In this document: positions 15,783 to 23,937 of the stretch, in pieces
How positions within the stretch are numbered: the stretch's first letter is position 1
Layout of the letters: each line of letters opens with the position of its first letter
NCBI GenBank assembly: GCA_031274495.1
Contig: JAISQB010000019.1
Location: forward strand, 1-45,627
DNA from: Campylobacteraceae bacterium
Lineage (GTDB): Bacteria; Campylobacterota; Campylobacteria; Campylobacterales; Campylobacteraceae
Direction of reading: 5' to 3'
Length of the DNA: 45,627 nt
The notes under the pieces: model-generated
The model's input: the letters and a program-made list of their open reading frames with translations, nothing else
Told to the model about the DNA's origin: nothing
Databases searched by the model: none
Position numbers and translations under genes: made by a program

Positions 15783-16286
15783 ATGGCGCATGAAGAAGGA
15801 AGAAGGAAATTCTTCGGCTACGCGCTCGGCGGATTCGCCGCTTTGGGAGGCGTTCTGTCTCTTGGAGCGATGAAAAGGACTTGGGATCCGCTACCGAGTG
15901 TTGAAGCTGCAGGGTTTTTGACTGTAGACCTTTCGCCCATGAAGGACGGCGAGAGCCGCACGATAGAGTGGCGCGGATTGCCTGTTTTTATCTTAAAGAA
16001 AACAGCTGAGATGAAGAAAAATGAGAGTAGAGATGTCGTGGTGGACGACGTGAACTATACGGTGGTCATACAGCTTTGTACACATCTTGGATGTATTCCC
16101 GAGTGGAAAGAGTCCAAACAGCAGTTTCACTGTGCTTGCCACGGCGGCATATTCGACGCCGACGGACTTGTAGTGTTGGCTCCGCCGCCAAAACCTTTGG
16201 ATATACCGCCTTTTAAGATAGATGGTGCGACTCTGGTGCTTGGCGAAGAGGGTCCTGAGTATAAACAGCTCACGGCTAAAGCGTAA
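15783..16286 (+). CDS. petA: Rieske iron-sulfur subunit of the bc1 complex
   Basis: 167 aa. An N-terminal twin-arginine-like stretch (EGRRKFFGYALGG) precedes a single membrane anchor, as expected for a folded Fe-S protein exported by Tat. The [2Fe-2S] site is box I CTHLGC (C99, H101) and box II CACHGG (C117, H120), with C104 and C119 as the disulfide pair. It carries electrons from quinol to cytochrome c at the outer face of the inner membrane. RBS AAGGGAG is at 15771. First gene of petABC. Confidence 0.97.
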   Translation: MAHEEGRRKFFGYALGGFAALGGVLSLGAMKRTWDPLPSVEAAGFLTVDLSPMKDGESRTIEWRGLPVFILKKTAEMKKNESRDVVVDDVNYTVVIQLCTHLGCIPEWKESKQQFHCACHGGIFDADGLVVLAPPPKPLDIPPFKIDGATLVLGEEGPEYKQLTAKA

Positions 16287-16294
16287 GGAGGCGG

Positions 16295-17572
16295 ATGATG
16301 GCACATATTAGAAAATCGACAGGTTTTATAGATTGGCTTGATCAACGGTTGGCGATTAAACCTTTGATGAAAGTGTTGATGACTGAGTATTGGATACCTA
16401 AAAATATCAACTTCCTCTGGGCTATGGGCGTCGTACTTTTGGTACTTTTTGCGGTACTTTTCATAACGGGACTGTTTTTGTTGATGTACTACAAACCCGA
16501 TGTCAAGCTGGCGTTTGACAGTGTAAACTTCACTATAATGCAAGAGGTCGCGTACGGCTGGCTGTGGCGACATTTACACGCGGTTTCGGCGTCTTTGATA
16601 TTCCTCATCATATACATTCATATGTTTGTGGCGATATATTACGGCTCGTATAAAAGCGGCAGAGAGATAATCTGGCTTAGCGGTATGCTCTTGTTCGTCT
16701 GTTTTTCAGCTGAGGCTTTCAGCGGATATATGCTTCCTTGGGGGCAGATGAGCTACTGGGCGGCGAAAGTTATCACGCAGCTATTTGCGAATGTTCCGTT
16801 TATAGGAGACAGTTTAGTCATATGGATAAGGGGTGATTTTAACCCTGCGGATGCTACTTTGACGAGATTTTTTATGCTTCACGTAGTGCTGCTTCCTGTT
16901 GTTATGATAGCGATTATAGCTTTGCACTTTTACAGCTTGCGCATACCTCACGTAAACAACCAAACTGCCGAAGAGATCGACTTTGATGAAGAGGCGGATA
17001 AATACAAATACGGCAACAAAAAAGATTCCAAAGTCATACCTTTCTGGCCTGCGTTTTTATGCAAAGACTTTTTTGTGGTAAGCGTGTTTATGATATTGGT
17101 GGCGTATCTTGTATGTTTTCACTTTAACTTCGCGATGGATCCTATCAACTTTGACCCCGCGAACAATCTCAAAACACCCGCGCACATCTACCCAGAGTGG
17201 TACTTTTTGTGGAGTTATGAGGTGCTAAGAGGCTTCTTCTTCGATATAGCAGGTATCCCCGCGATGTACATAGGACTAATCGCGTTTGGCTTTGCGCAAA
17301 TCGCGTTTTTCTTGTTGCCATTCTTAGACCGCGACCCGGAGGTAAAACCTGCCTCAAAAAGACCGCTTTTCAGGATATGGTTTTGGGTGCTTATCGTGGA
17401 TCTGATACTCCTTACCGTATATGGCAAATTGCCGCCGGGCGATGATATATATAGTATCATCATATCAAACAACTGGGCAGGCTTTGTCATCACGATACTC
17501 TTTATCGCGCTATTCGTCGTGCTGCCGTTCATCACGATAATTGAGAGAAGAAAAAACGGAGGTGCCAAATGA
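16295..17572 (+). CDS. petB: Cytochrome b of the bc1 complex
   Basis: 425 aa, a full-length mitochondrial-type cytochrome b rather than a split b6/IV pair. Eight to nine hydrophobic segments. Haem-ligand histidines lie in WRHLHAVSASLIFLIIYIHM and in FFMLHVVLLPVVMIAIIALHFYSLRI. The quinol-site motif PEWYF is present near residue 291. Start ATG-ATG follows GGAGG. The end overlaps petC (ATGA), and petA ends 8 bp before. Confidence 0.97.
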   Translation: MMAHIRKSTGFIDWLDQRLAIKPLMKVLMTEYWIPKNINFLWAMGVVLLVLFAVLFITGLFLLMYYKPDVKLAFDSVNFTIMQEVAYGWLWRHLHAVSASLIFLIIYIHMFVAIYYGSYKSGREIIWLSGMLLFVCFSAEAFSGYMLPWGQMSYWAAKVITQLFANVPFIGDSLVIWIRGDFNPADATLTRFFMLHVVLLPVVMIAIIALHFYSLRIPHVNNQTAEEIDFDEEADKYKYGNKKDSKVIPFWPAFLCKDFFVVSVFMILVAYLVCFHFNFAMDPINFDPANNLKTPAHIYPEWYFLWSYEVLRGFFFDIAGIPAMYIGLIAFGFAQIAFFLLPFLDRDPEVKPASKRPLFRIWFWVLIVDLILLTVYGKLPPGDDIYSIIISNNWAGFVITILFIALFVVLPFITIIERRKNGGAK

Positions 17573-18627
17573 AAGAGTTAAAGATTTTAGCGGTACTTGT
17601 CGTATTTACGCTTCTGACATATATCGGTATAGAGCCTTTCGCGCACAAAGAGATGAATCCCGCGGTAGCCCCTGCCAATTTTAATTATGAGCAGGAGGAT
17701 ATAGACCTGGCATCTGTCAGGGTAGAAGAGGCGAAAATTGCGCTTAAAAAAGCCGAGGATAAACTCGCGCAAAACACGAGCGACCAAAACCTCATCAACG
17801 CCGTGGAGAGCGCGAAAAAAGATATTGAGTTACGAGAGAATGACCTTAGCGCTTACAAAGAGCTTTGGGCACAGGTCAATAAGATAGAGGCTTTGAAGGG
17901 TGACGCCGATAGCGGCGCCGGAGCGGTTGAACTATGCTTGGCTTGCCATAGTTTAAATAGCCAAGATAGGCCAAATGCACTCACCGATGAAGAGCTTTCA
18001 CAAAATTACGGCGTGGTTTTACCGGATTTGAGTTTGGCAGGAGCGATTTACGATAAAAAATTCCTCGCGGCTCTTATCATCAACCCCGCTCAAGCTTTGA
18101 AGATTACGAAAAAGTTTAACGACGAAAATCCGTTTCTGATGAGCGCTACGCCTGTTTCGTATGATGGCGAGTTTGATGAAGCGTCGGCTCAAAGCGTGGC
18201 TGATATCATCGCATATTTGCAATCTATAGCTCCACAAAACGCGACTGATAAAGAGGTCTTTGAATCCGCGTGCGTACGCTGCCACGATATGAGATATGAC
18301 GCTGTCTATTCACCAAGCGAAAAGACGGCTCTAAAAGCTTATATGGGTTCAAATCCGCCGGATCTGTCTATGATGATTCGTTCACGCCTTGCGGACTATC
18401 TTGAGAATTTCATCAACGACCCGCAGAAAAAACTTGACGGCACGGCAATGCCTCGCGTAGGACTCACAAAAGAGCACACCGAGCAAGTTATCGCCTATAT
18501 GGATAAGGTAGGCGACAGCAAAAAAGAGGAGAGAGTGGTCGTAGGAATCGGTATGATCATATTCTTCGCCATTTTAGCGCTTTTGGCGTATCTATGGAAA
18601 GTAGGAGTCTGGAGAGACTTGCACTAA
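17569..18627 (+). CDS. petC: Di-haem cytochrome c of the bc1 complex
   Basis: 352 aa. Two haem c motifs, CLACH at residues 123-127 and CVRCH at 235-239, so this is the di-haem type found in Campylobacterota in place of cytochrome c1. The N-terminus has an uncleaved-looking anchor or signal (about 5-22), and the C-terminus one membrane helix (about 325-343) ending in WRDLH. Between anchor and first haem lies a charged helical stretch, about 44-108, that reads as a coiled coil. Last gene of petABC; a short stem-loop follows. Confidence 0.93.
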   Translation: MKELKILAVLVVFTLLTYIGIEPFAHKEMNPAVAPANFNYEQEDIDLASVRVEEAKIALKKAEDKLAQNTSDQNLINAVESAKKDIELRENDLSAYKELWAQVNKIEALKGDADSGAGAVELCLACHSLNSQDRPNALTDEELSQNYGVVLPDLSLAGAIYDKKFLAALIINPAQALKITKKFNDENPFLMSATPVSYDGEFDEASAQSVADIIAYLQSIAPQNATDKEVFESACVRCHDMRYDAVYSPSEKTALKAYMGSNPPDLSMMIRSRLADYLENFINDPQKKLDGTAMPRVGLTKEHTEQVIAYMDKVGDSKKEERVVVGIGMIIFFAILALLAYLWKVGVWRDLH

Positions 18628-18633
18628 ACTTTG

Positions 18634-18658
18634 GGGGAGTTTTACTCCCCTAATCTTT
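18634..18658 (+). terminator. Terminator after petABC
   Basis: GGGGAG-TTTTA-CTCCCC stem-loop starting 7 bp after the petC stop, followed by TAATCTTT. The T-run is weak, so ending may be partial. Confidence 0.7.
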
Positions 18659-19018
18659 ACATTAAATATTATAATTACAAATTTTTTTAGAGCTAATTCT
18701 ATAAAAAATAGGGTTTTTTATCAGACTTTTTGCTCATTTTTCTCTTTTAACCGCAGTATGTGATAAATCTTTAAAAATATTCTTTGCATTAGCTCTATTT
18801 TCTTAAACTTTCTAATGTGTAAACTATACCTATTTTACGGGCTTACAAAAGATGCTATTCAATATTTGCCTCTTATCTTTACTTATTATTTGCTTAATAA
18901 TCTCATAGTCTAAATTATATAAATATTATATTAAATATTATATCTTATAAAATAAATACAAATATTCTTTTGCTTTCATTAGATAATATTACTATTGGAG
19001 TTTTACGGAGGGTGAAGG
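18659..19018. other. AT-rich 5' region of hemerythrin gene 1
   Basis: No gene in this stretch. Its last 120 bp resemble the region before hemerythrin gene 2 (19770-19888), including ATATAAATATT and the shared ATTCTTTTGCTTT, which shows that the copied unit took in the promoter. Confidence 0.7.
18982..18987 (+). promoter_or_regulatory. Probable -10 box of hemerythrin gene 1
   Basis: GATAAT, 31 bp before the start codon, at the place equal to TATAAT at 19850-19855 before copy 2. Both lie after ATTCTTTTGCTTT. Confidence 0.5.
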
Positions 19019-19471
19019 ATGGCATACTGGGATTGGGATCTATCCTATGGCGTTGGTGTGGCAGAGATAGACAAGCAACATAGAAAGTTAGTTCAATATA
19101 TAAACGAATTGCACGACTCATGCGTACGCAACGATAGAAATGTCGTTAAAAATACGCTTGCGGGCTTAACGGACTATATCGTTGCACACTGTTCTTTCGA
19201 GGAAGAGCTGATGAAAAGAGCGAGGTATCCCATGTTCGCGCAACACAAAAGCGAACATGACGCCTTTGCCTCAAGCATCAACAAATACAAAACCACTTTC
19301 AATTCCGGGGGCGATATAGCCGGTCAACTCATGGCAGAACTACAGATTTGGCTTACACATCATGCTGTGCAAGGGGGCGCGATGTACAGGGATTGTATGC
19401 AAAAAATTTTTATTGAAGAAAAAAACTCCACAAGGCAGAGTTGGTTGCAAAATATCTTCAGTTTTCTATGA
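19019..19471 (+). CDS. Bacteriohemerythrin paralogue 1, bridging Asp ligand missing
   Basis: 150 aa, a four-helix di-iron protein that binds O2. Ligands H21, H57, E61, H76, H80 and H115 are all present, but the seventh, Asp120 in the HxxxxD motif of both paralogues, is Gly here (HAVQGG). The Asp bridges the two irons, so O2 binding is likely weakened or changed; it may hold one iron or work as a sensor or chaperone instead. It also has about 15 extra residues at the C-terminus. Duplicate of the gene at 19889, sharing upstream and downstream sequence. GGAGGGTGAAGG precedes the ATG, so it appears to be expressed. Confidence 0.92.
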   Translation: MAYWDWDLSYGVGVAEIDKQHRKLVQYINELHDSCVRNDRNVVKNTLAGLTDYIVAHCSFEEELMKRARYPMFAQHKSEHDAFASSINKYKTTFNSGGDIAGQLMAELQIWLTHHAVQGGAMYRDCMQKIFIEEKNSTRQSWLQNIFSFL

Positions 19472-19888
19472 TAACAGCTTTTGTCCGCCGCCCTGTTTTG
19501 CTTGAAAAAACCACATAAACTTTCCATAAAAACTAAAAAATCCAAATCAAAAAAAATCTCATCAAGCATTTAATTTTATCGTTAAAGACGCTACAGCTAT
19601 TATCTTATTTTTTACTTATTTATCTTTTTAATATGTGTATGTGTTTGAAATAAATTTTTAAAAATACCATTTATATTTGCCCGCTTCTGTTGCGCTTTTA
19701 AATATTATAATACCATGCACGAACAAAAGAAGCTACATCAGCACTAATTCATTAGTTGTCATCTATTTTAATTAACTTTCAAACTATATAAATATTGGAT
19801 AAAATCTTATATATCTTAAGATAGTATGGACATTCTTTTGCTTTTATCATATAATATAACTTTTAAATCTTTATAAAGGATTGAACAG
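19472..19888. other. 417-bp spacer between hemerythrin genes 1 and 2
   Basis: No gene. The start (19480-19500) carries TCCGCCGCCCTGTTTTG, matching TCCGCCGCCCTATTCTG after gene 2 (20325-20341). The end matches the upstream region of gene 1. It is therefore the junction of a tandem duplication, with AT-rich filler between. Confidence 0.7.
19850..19855 (+). promoter_or_regulatory. Probable -10 box of hemerythrin gene 2
   Basis: TATAAT, 33 bp before the start, conserved in position with the box before gene 1. Confidence 0.55.
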
Positions 19889-20293
19889 ATGGCATATTGG
19901 GCTTGGGATTCATCTTACGATATCGGTATAGAGGAGATAGACAATCAGCACAAAAGAATAGTTCAATATATAAACGAGTTGCATGGGGCGCTTGTTCTAA
20001 ACGATAAGGATGCTGTTAAAGATATATTTTTAAACATAGCGGATTATACTCTTTCACACTTCTCTTTTGAAGAGAAGTTGATGAGAGAAGCGGGATACCA
20101 TATGTTTGCGGAGCACAAAAGCACTCACGAGGCTTTTATATCAACTATCGGCAAATACAAATTTGCTTTCGATGCAGGGCGCGATATAACCGGTCAACTG
20201 ATGGCGGAATTGCAGATTTGGCTTACGCACCATATATTACATGAAGATAAAGACTATAAAGAGTGTGTGCAAAAAATGCTCTTTTCCAAATAA
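19889..20293 (+). CDS. Bacteriohemerythrin paralogue 2
   Basis: 134 aa with the full ligand set H21, H57, E61, H76, H80, H115 and D120 (HILHED). The single-domain form is soluble and cytoplasmic and is thought to bind O2 for delivery to oxidases or for protection of oxygen-sensitive enzymes. It shares MAYWxWDxSY and QLMAELQIWLTHH with copies at 19019 and 29500. RBS AAAGGA. Downstream hairpin at 20673-20711 is the first candidate terminator. Confidence 0.95.
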   Translation: MAYWAWDSSYDIGIEEIDNQHKRIVQYINELHGALVLNDKDAVKDIFLNIADYTLSHFSFEEKLMREAGYHMFAEHKSTHEAFISTIGKYKFAFDAGRDITGQLMAELQIWLTHHILHEDKDYKECVQKMLFSK

Positions 20294-20722
20294 TCTCGAA
20301 GTAATCTACGGGCAACGTTTTTTATCCGCCGCCCTATTCTGTTAAAAAGTGTTGCTAAAAATAGTCGTCGACGCTTTATTTTAGGTAGTTTGCAATAATG
20401 CATATTAAAAATAAAGAATAGCAGAGTTGCCGGCAGGACGGACATCTGCAAGCTTACTGATAAAATGGCTACTTCATCGTCCGCCAAGAACGATATTGCA
20501 CTGCAATAAAACAAATTTCTTTGACAGATTAAAAACACTCGGCATAACGGCTTGTCAAAAAAAACATAGAACTCTTGCTCGAAATAGTGCTGTTACTATA
20601 AAAACTTATGAGAATAATATGGGGATAATTGTCGCCTTTATGTCCCGTTTCGTTTGAAAGACCGCAATAAAGCGGAAAGTTTTGTCAAGCAATAAAGCGA
20701 CAAACTTTCCGTAAAAAATAGA
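20294..20722. other. 429-bp spacer between hemerythrin 2 and fumarase genes
   Basis: No gene that I can support. A 36-codon open stretch (20399-20506, ending in KNDIALQ) has no start or ribosome site and could be debris. ATAAAGCG occurs twice near the end, inside and next to the hairpin. Confidence 0.6.
20673..20711. terminator. Stem-loop between convergent hemerythrin 2 and fumB
   Basis: CGGAAAGTTTTGTC and GACAAACTTTCCG pair over 13 positions with one bulged T; loop of 12. It lies between convergent genes and could end transcription from both directions. There is no strong T-run on either strand. Confidence 0.6.
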
Positions 20723-21280
20723 CTAAATCTCTATATAAGGCTTTTGACCCGTTTCGTAAAAGTTATTACCCTCGCTATCGATAGCTACGATAGCCGGAAA
20801 ATCCTCAACGGTAAGCCTTGCGATGGCTTCAGGTCCAAGTTCGGGATAAGCCAAAACTTCGTATTTTTTAATCGTCTGCGATATAAGCGCACCCGCCCCG
20901 CCGATAGCGACCATATAAACCGCGCCGTTTTTTACGATGGACTCAATCACCTCTTTTGAACGGTAACCTTTGCCCACCATACCGCTTACGCCAAGATTTA
21001 AGATAGTGGGCGTATATTTATCCATTCTGCCGCTTGTCGTAGGACCTGCCGCTCCTATGACTTGTCCCGGTTTTGCGGGGCTTGGTCCAAGGTAGTAGAT
21101 CGTTTCGCCCTCTAACTCAACGGGAATTTTTTCTCCCCTCGCCAAAGCTTCGGTCAAAGCTTTGTGGGCGGCGTCGCGCGCGGCTATTATCGTACCTGAG
21201 ATTAAAACATTATCGCCCGCTTTTAGTTTTTTGGCGACATCTTTACCAAACGGGGCTTTTATCTTTATAGCTTCTGACAT
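20723..21280 (-). CDS. fumB: Class I fumarate hydratase, beta subunit
   Basis: 185 aa. This is the small subunit of the two-subunit oxygen-sensitive fumarase, matching the C-terminal domain of the one-chain class I enzymes. Typical segments are GDNVLISGTIIAARDAAHK near 22-40, IYYLGPSPAKPGQVIGAAGPTTSGRMDKY near 62-90, and GKGYRSKEV near 103. Together with the alpha subunit it interconverts fumarate and malate. It starts 9 bp after the alpha gene. Confidence 0.93.
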   Translation of the reverse strand: MSEAIKIKAPFGKDVAKKLKAGDNVLISGTIIAARDAAHKALTEALARGEKIPVELEGETIYYLGPSPAKPGQVIGAAGPTTSGRMDKYTPTILNLGVSGMVGKGYRSKEVIESIVKNGAVYMVAIGGAGALISQTIKKYEVLAYPELGPEAIARLTVEDFPAIVAIDSEGNNFYETGQKPYIEI

Positions 21281-21289
21281 TGTGACTCC

Positions 21290-22135
21290 TTAAAGCGTGA
21301 TATCGGCGTGGCGCGCCGCGTGGCAGTTGACATTTATCGCGACGGGAAGCCCCGCTATATGCGTAGGATACCACTCGACATTTACCTTAACAGCCGTCGT
21401 CGTACCACCTAAGCCTTGCGGACCAACGCCCGTTTTATTGGCAAGCTCCAAAAGTTCCTCTTCAAGTTTGGCGTAGTCGGGATGTGCATTGTGTGAATCG
21501 ACCGAGCGCACAGCCGCCTCTTTTGCCAAAAGCGCCGCTTTATCCATCGTACCGCCCACGCCCACGCCTATGACCAGCGGAGGACAGGCGTTGGGACCTG
21601 CTAATTTAACAGCTTCCAAAAAGACCTTTTTGACACCTTCCAAGCCGTCCGCGGGGACCAGCATCTTCAAAACACTCTTGTTTTCGCTGCCAAAGCCTTT
21701 GGGGGCGACTTTGATTTTTAGTTTATCACCTTTGACTATTCTTACATTGATGACAGCGGGGGTGTTGTTGAGTGTGTTTTTTCTGTTAAATATCGGCTCC
21801 GCGACTACGGATTTTCTCAAATACCCCTCCGTGTAACCCTTCGCGACACCCTCATTTATGGCATCCTCCAGATAGCCGCCCTCTATCATTATATCCTGTC
21901 CATACTCGACAAATACGACCGTCATACCCGTATCCTGACAGATAGGCGTCGCGTCTTTCGCGGCGATATCGGCATTTTCTATAAGCTTGCCCAAGATGTC
22001 GCGTCCAAGCGGCGATTTCTCATCCTTTTGCGCCTGCTTGAACGCCTTGTACATATCCGGCGTTACAATTTTACACGCCTCAATACAGAGCGCAGCCACC
22101 GCATCGGTGATATCTTGCGTTTTTATCACTTTCAT
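21290..22135 (-). CDS. fumA: Class I fumarate hydratase, alpha subunit
   Basis: 281 aa, holding the [4Fe-4S] cluster that binds the substrate. Candidate cluster cysteines are in CQDTGMTVVF (near 65), ACPPLVIGVGVGGT (near 187) and NVNCHAARH (near 272). The family includes the TtdA tartrate dehydratases, but the pairing with this beta chain and the central metabolism context favour fumarase. The cluster is easily destroyed by oxygen, which suits a microaerobic host. RBS AAGGAAG. Confidence 0.93.
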   Translation of the reverse strand: MKVIKTQDITDAVAALCIEACKIVTPDMYKAFKQAQKDEKSPLGRDILGKLIENADIAAKDATPICQDTGMTVVFVEYGQDIMIEGGYLEDAINEGVAKGYTEGYLRKSVVAEPIFNRKNTLNNTPAVINVRIVKGDKLKIKVAPKGFGSENKSVLKMLVPADGLEGVKKVFLEAVKLAGPNACPPLVIGVGVGGTMDKAALLAKEAAVRSVDSHNAHPDYAKLEEELLELANKTGVGPQGLGGTTTAVKVNVEWYPTHIAGLPVAINVNCHAARHADITL

Positions 22136-22277
22136 ACTGCCTTCCTTAACGTTTTTTAATATATACGCTATTGTACTTGCAGATAATTAAAAAAAACTTT
22201 CCTATGACTTAAGTAGAAATCTATAAGTTCTAATTTTGTAATTATGGTGAACATTCCATGATAGAGAGCAAGGAGTA

Positions 22278-22312
22278 TTTTGCATCATTGATTGCAAGCC
22301 AATGATGCAAAA
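22278..22312. terminator. Stem-loop after lipoprotein operon
   Basis: TTTTGCATCATTG and CAATGATGCAAAA form a perfect 13-bp stem with a 9-base loop, 11 bp past the stop of the last lipoprotein gene. Confidence 0.7.
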
Positions 22313-22322
22313 ATTGATAAAA

Positions 22323-22757
22323 TTACAATCCCTCTTTTTCTAAAAATACTGCTTTATCTAAAGCTGTAAAAAAAGCCTTGAAAACTTCAGGGTCATCTAC
22401 CGCTTTTGGCATTTCACTCCGTGAAGAAAATTGAGCATTTGCTCTAACTGTTGTAAGGGCTTCGTTTTTACTTCTTACGACAACTGTCATTTTTAGAGAT
22501 GCCCCGGATGCTAACTTGGTAGCTGTGACGGTACCGGTTCCCATATCGACTTTGTCCGCTATAAAACCAAGATCTTGCAAAGCGGATATAACAGCTCTTG
22601 ATACGGTCTGTTTTGATTGGTCATACTCTCTTGTCTGATAACTTCTAATTTGAACCTGCTGCACATCGTCCATTATCAATTGTTTTGAGTTTGTAGCGCA
22701 ACCAACAAGCAACACAGATAGCATTGCTATACATATTGATTTGATATATTTTCTCAT
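22323..22757 (-). CDS. Small lipoprotein, paralogue of the next gene
   Basis: 144 aa with a signal peptide and lipobox LVGC (Cys19). I do not know the family by name. It shares with the preceding gene product an N-terminal RSYQTREYD, a central ALQDLGF with a following acidic stretch and a GTVTATK-like strand, and the C-terminal DPEVFKAFFTALDKAVFLE. The alternation suggests a small alpha/beta periplasmic domain. Its ATG overlaps the stop of the upstream paralogue (ATGA). Confidence 0.85.
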   Translation of the reverse strand: MRKYIKSICIAMLSVLLVGCATNSKQLIMDDVQQVQIRSYQTREYDQSKQTVSRAVISALQDLGFIADKVDMGTGTVTATKLASGASLKMTVVVRSKNEALTTVRANAQFSSRSEMPKAVDDPEVFKAFFTALDKAVFLEKEGL

Positions 22758-23287
22758 AAATTATTTGCCTCCAAAAAGAGTGATTTTGATAGTCGTCCAA
22801 AAAACTCACTATAAATTTCCGGATCATTAATTGTCTCTATTTTTATAACATTGCCTTTTGTATTGCTAATAACCCTTTGAATATTCAATCTAACTATGAC
22901 TTTACTGTTTATTTCTTTAGGGGTTGTTACTACCGTGGCTCTAATAACCTGCGTGTGGTCTGTAAGTTCAAATGCACCCGCGCCACCAAAGATAGTAAGA
23001 AAAAAAGCACCTACTTGTTGCCATATCTCCCTGGCATCTCTTGTCTTAGAGCATGTTATTAGTCCAAAATCGCTATTTATCTCGTCTATGTTAAATCCCA
23101 AATCCTGCAGTGTAGCGGCGCTTGCAGAGAGTATTTCAGTTTCATTGATGGTATCGAAACTTCTTGTTTGAAGTTGACGCTCTTCCAGTGTTGATTCTGA
23201 CAAAGTAACCATATCCACAGCGCGCGGAGCACATCCCGATAAACAAATTATGGCAAACAATAGCGCCACAAAAATAGAGCTTTTCAA
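22754..23287 (-). CDS. Small lipoprotein, paralogue of the previous gene
   Basis: 177 aa, lipobox LSGC (Cys19). It matches the 144-aa neighbour over RQLQTRSFD, TLQDLGFNIDEI, GLITCSK and NDPEIYSEFFGRLSKSLFLE, but has an extra hydrophobic Gly/Phe-rich insert, about 88-108 (IWQQVGAFFLTIFGGAGAF), which could touch a membrane. The two may form a heteromer; this is inference from similarity and coupling. Confidence 0.85.
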   Translation of the reverse strand: MKSSIFVALLFAIICLSGCAPRAVDMVTLSESTLEERQLQTRSFDTINETEILSASAATLQDLGFNIDEINSDFGLITCSKTRDAREIWQQVGAFFLTIFGGAGAFELTDHTQVIRATVVTTPKEINSKVIVRLNIQRVISNTKGNVIKIETINDPEIYSEFFGRLSKSLFLEANNL

Positions 23288-23309
23288 TTAAATCTCCCGA
23301 TATCTATTA

Positions 23310-23708
23310 TTAAAAGCTTGAAGTGTGGTATGCCACATCTCTTACTTTTTGGTTGTTGTCAAATTTGATAATGACGGTAAGCGTTCGCTGTGATTTTGCG
23401 GAACTTTTACTGCTGCCACCAAAAAGTATAAGTGTTCCATATGAGTCTGTTGAGGCTTGCTGTGTCGAAATTTTATCATACACCCAAACTTCTCTTCGCT
23501 CGTTATCTGTTGAGATGATATTTGGAGAGCCCATTACCTCTATGACTTCTGCTGAACTCATACCAACTTTTATCTCTCGTTGCGCTTTTGCAACCGTCAA
23601 ACTTTCGTCCGCTTGAGGATTATACAAAGATGTGCAACCGCTAAAAGCAAATACTAACACCAAAAGCAAACCTTGCCGGACAATTTTGAATTTTACCAAC
23701 ATATTCAA
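23310..23708 (-). CDS. BamE/SmpA-like lipoprotein
   Basis: 132 aa with lipobox FSGC near residue 25. The segment VAKAQREIKVGMSSAEVIEVMGSPN, followed by REVWVYDK, is the pattern of the SmpA/OmlA (BamE) domain: a helix pair with GMS..EV...G.P, then strands. BamE itself supports outer-membrane protein assembly; many relatives do other jobs. It is the first gene of the three-lipoprotein leftward operon, 22 bp before the next, so it may work with the two paralogues. Confidence 0.8.
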   Translation of the reverse strand: MNMLVKFKIVRQGLLLVLVFAFSGCTSLYNPQADESLTVAKAQREIKVGMSSAEVIEVMGSPNIISTDNERREVWVYDKISTQQASTDSYGTLILFGGSSKSSAKSQRTLTVIIKFDNNQKVRDVAYHTSSF

Positions 23709-23937
23709 ATCCTTATTTTTTTCTAATAGAAAAGAATTATAATTATAAACACCATAAAGTAAACTTATAATAACAATATTTTAATAAATTTCTTTAATTT
23801 TGCAGCTACAGAAGCATATATTTACTTTTTGTATCCCTTTCAAATGTTGAATGATTTTAGCGATGCACACGCAAAATAATACTTCAAGCATATTTTTGCT
23901 AATATGTCCCATCTATTTTATCAGCGGAGTTGTATTG

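Noticed and set aside
15783-18627. petABC as a b6f-like complex
   Set aside because: Cytochrome b is full length and the third subunit is a di-haem c, as in the Campylobacterota bc1 complex.
20399-20506. 36-codon stretch as a chemoreceptor remnant
   Set aside because: No motif could be matched with confidence; no start or ribosome site.
22209-22225. Another TAAGTAGAAAT match to the Cas12a-like repeat
   Set aside because: Only the short half matches and no stem can form, so it is likely chance.
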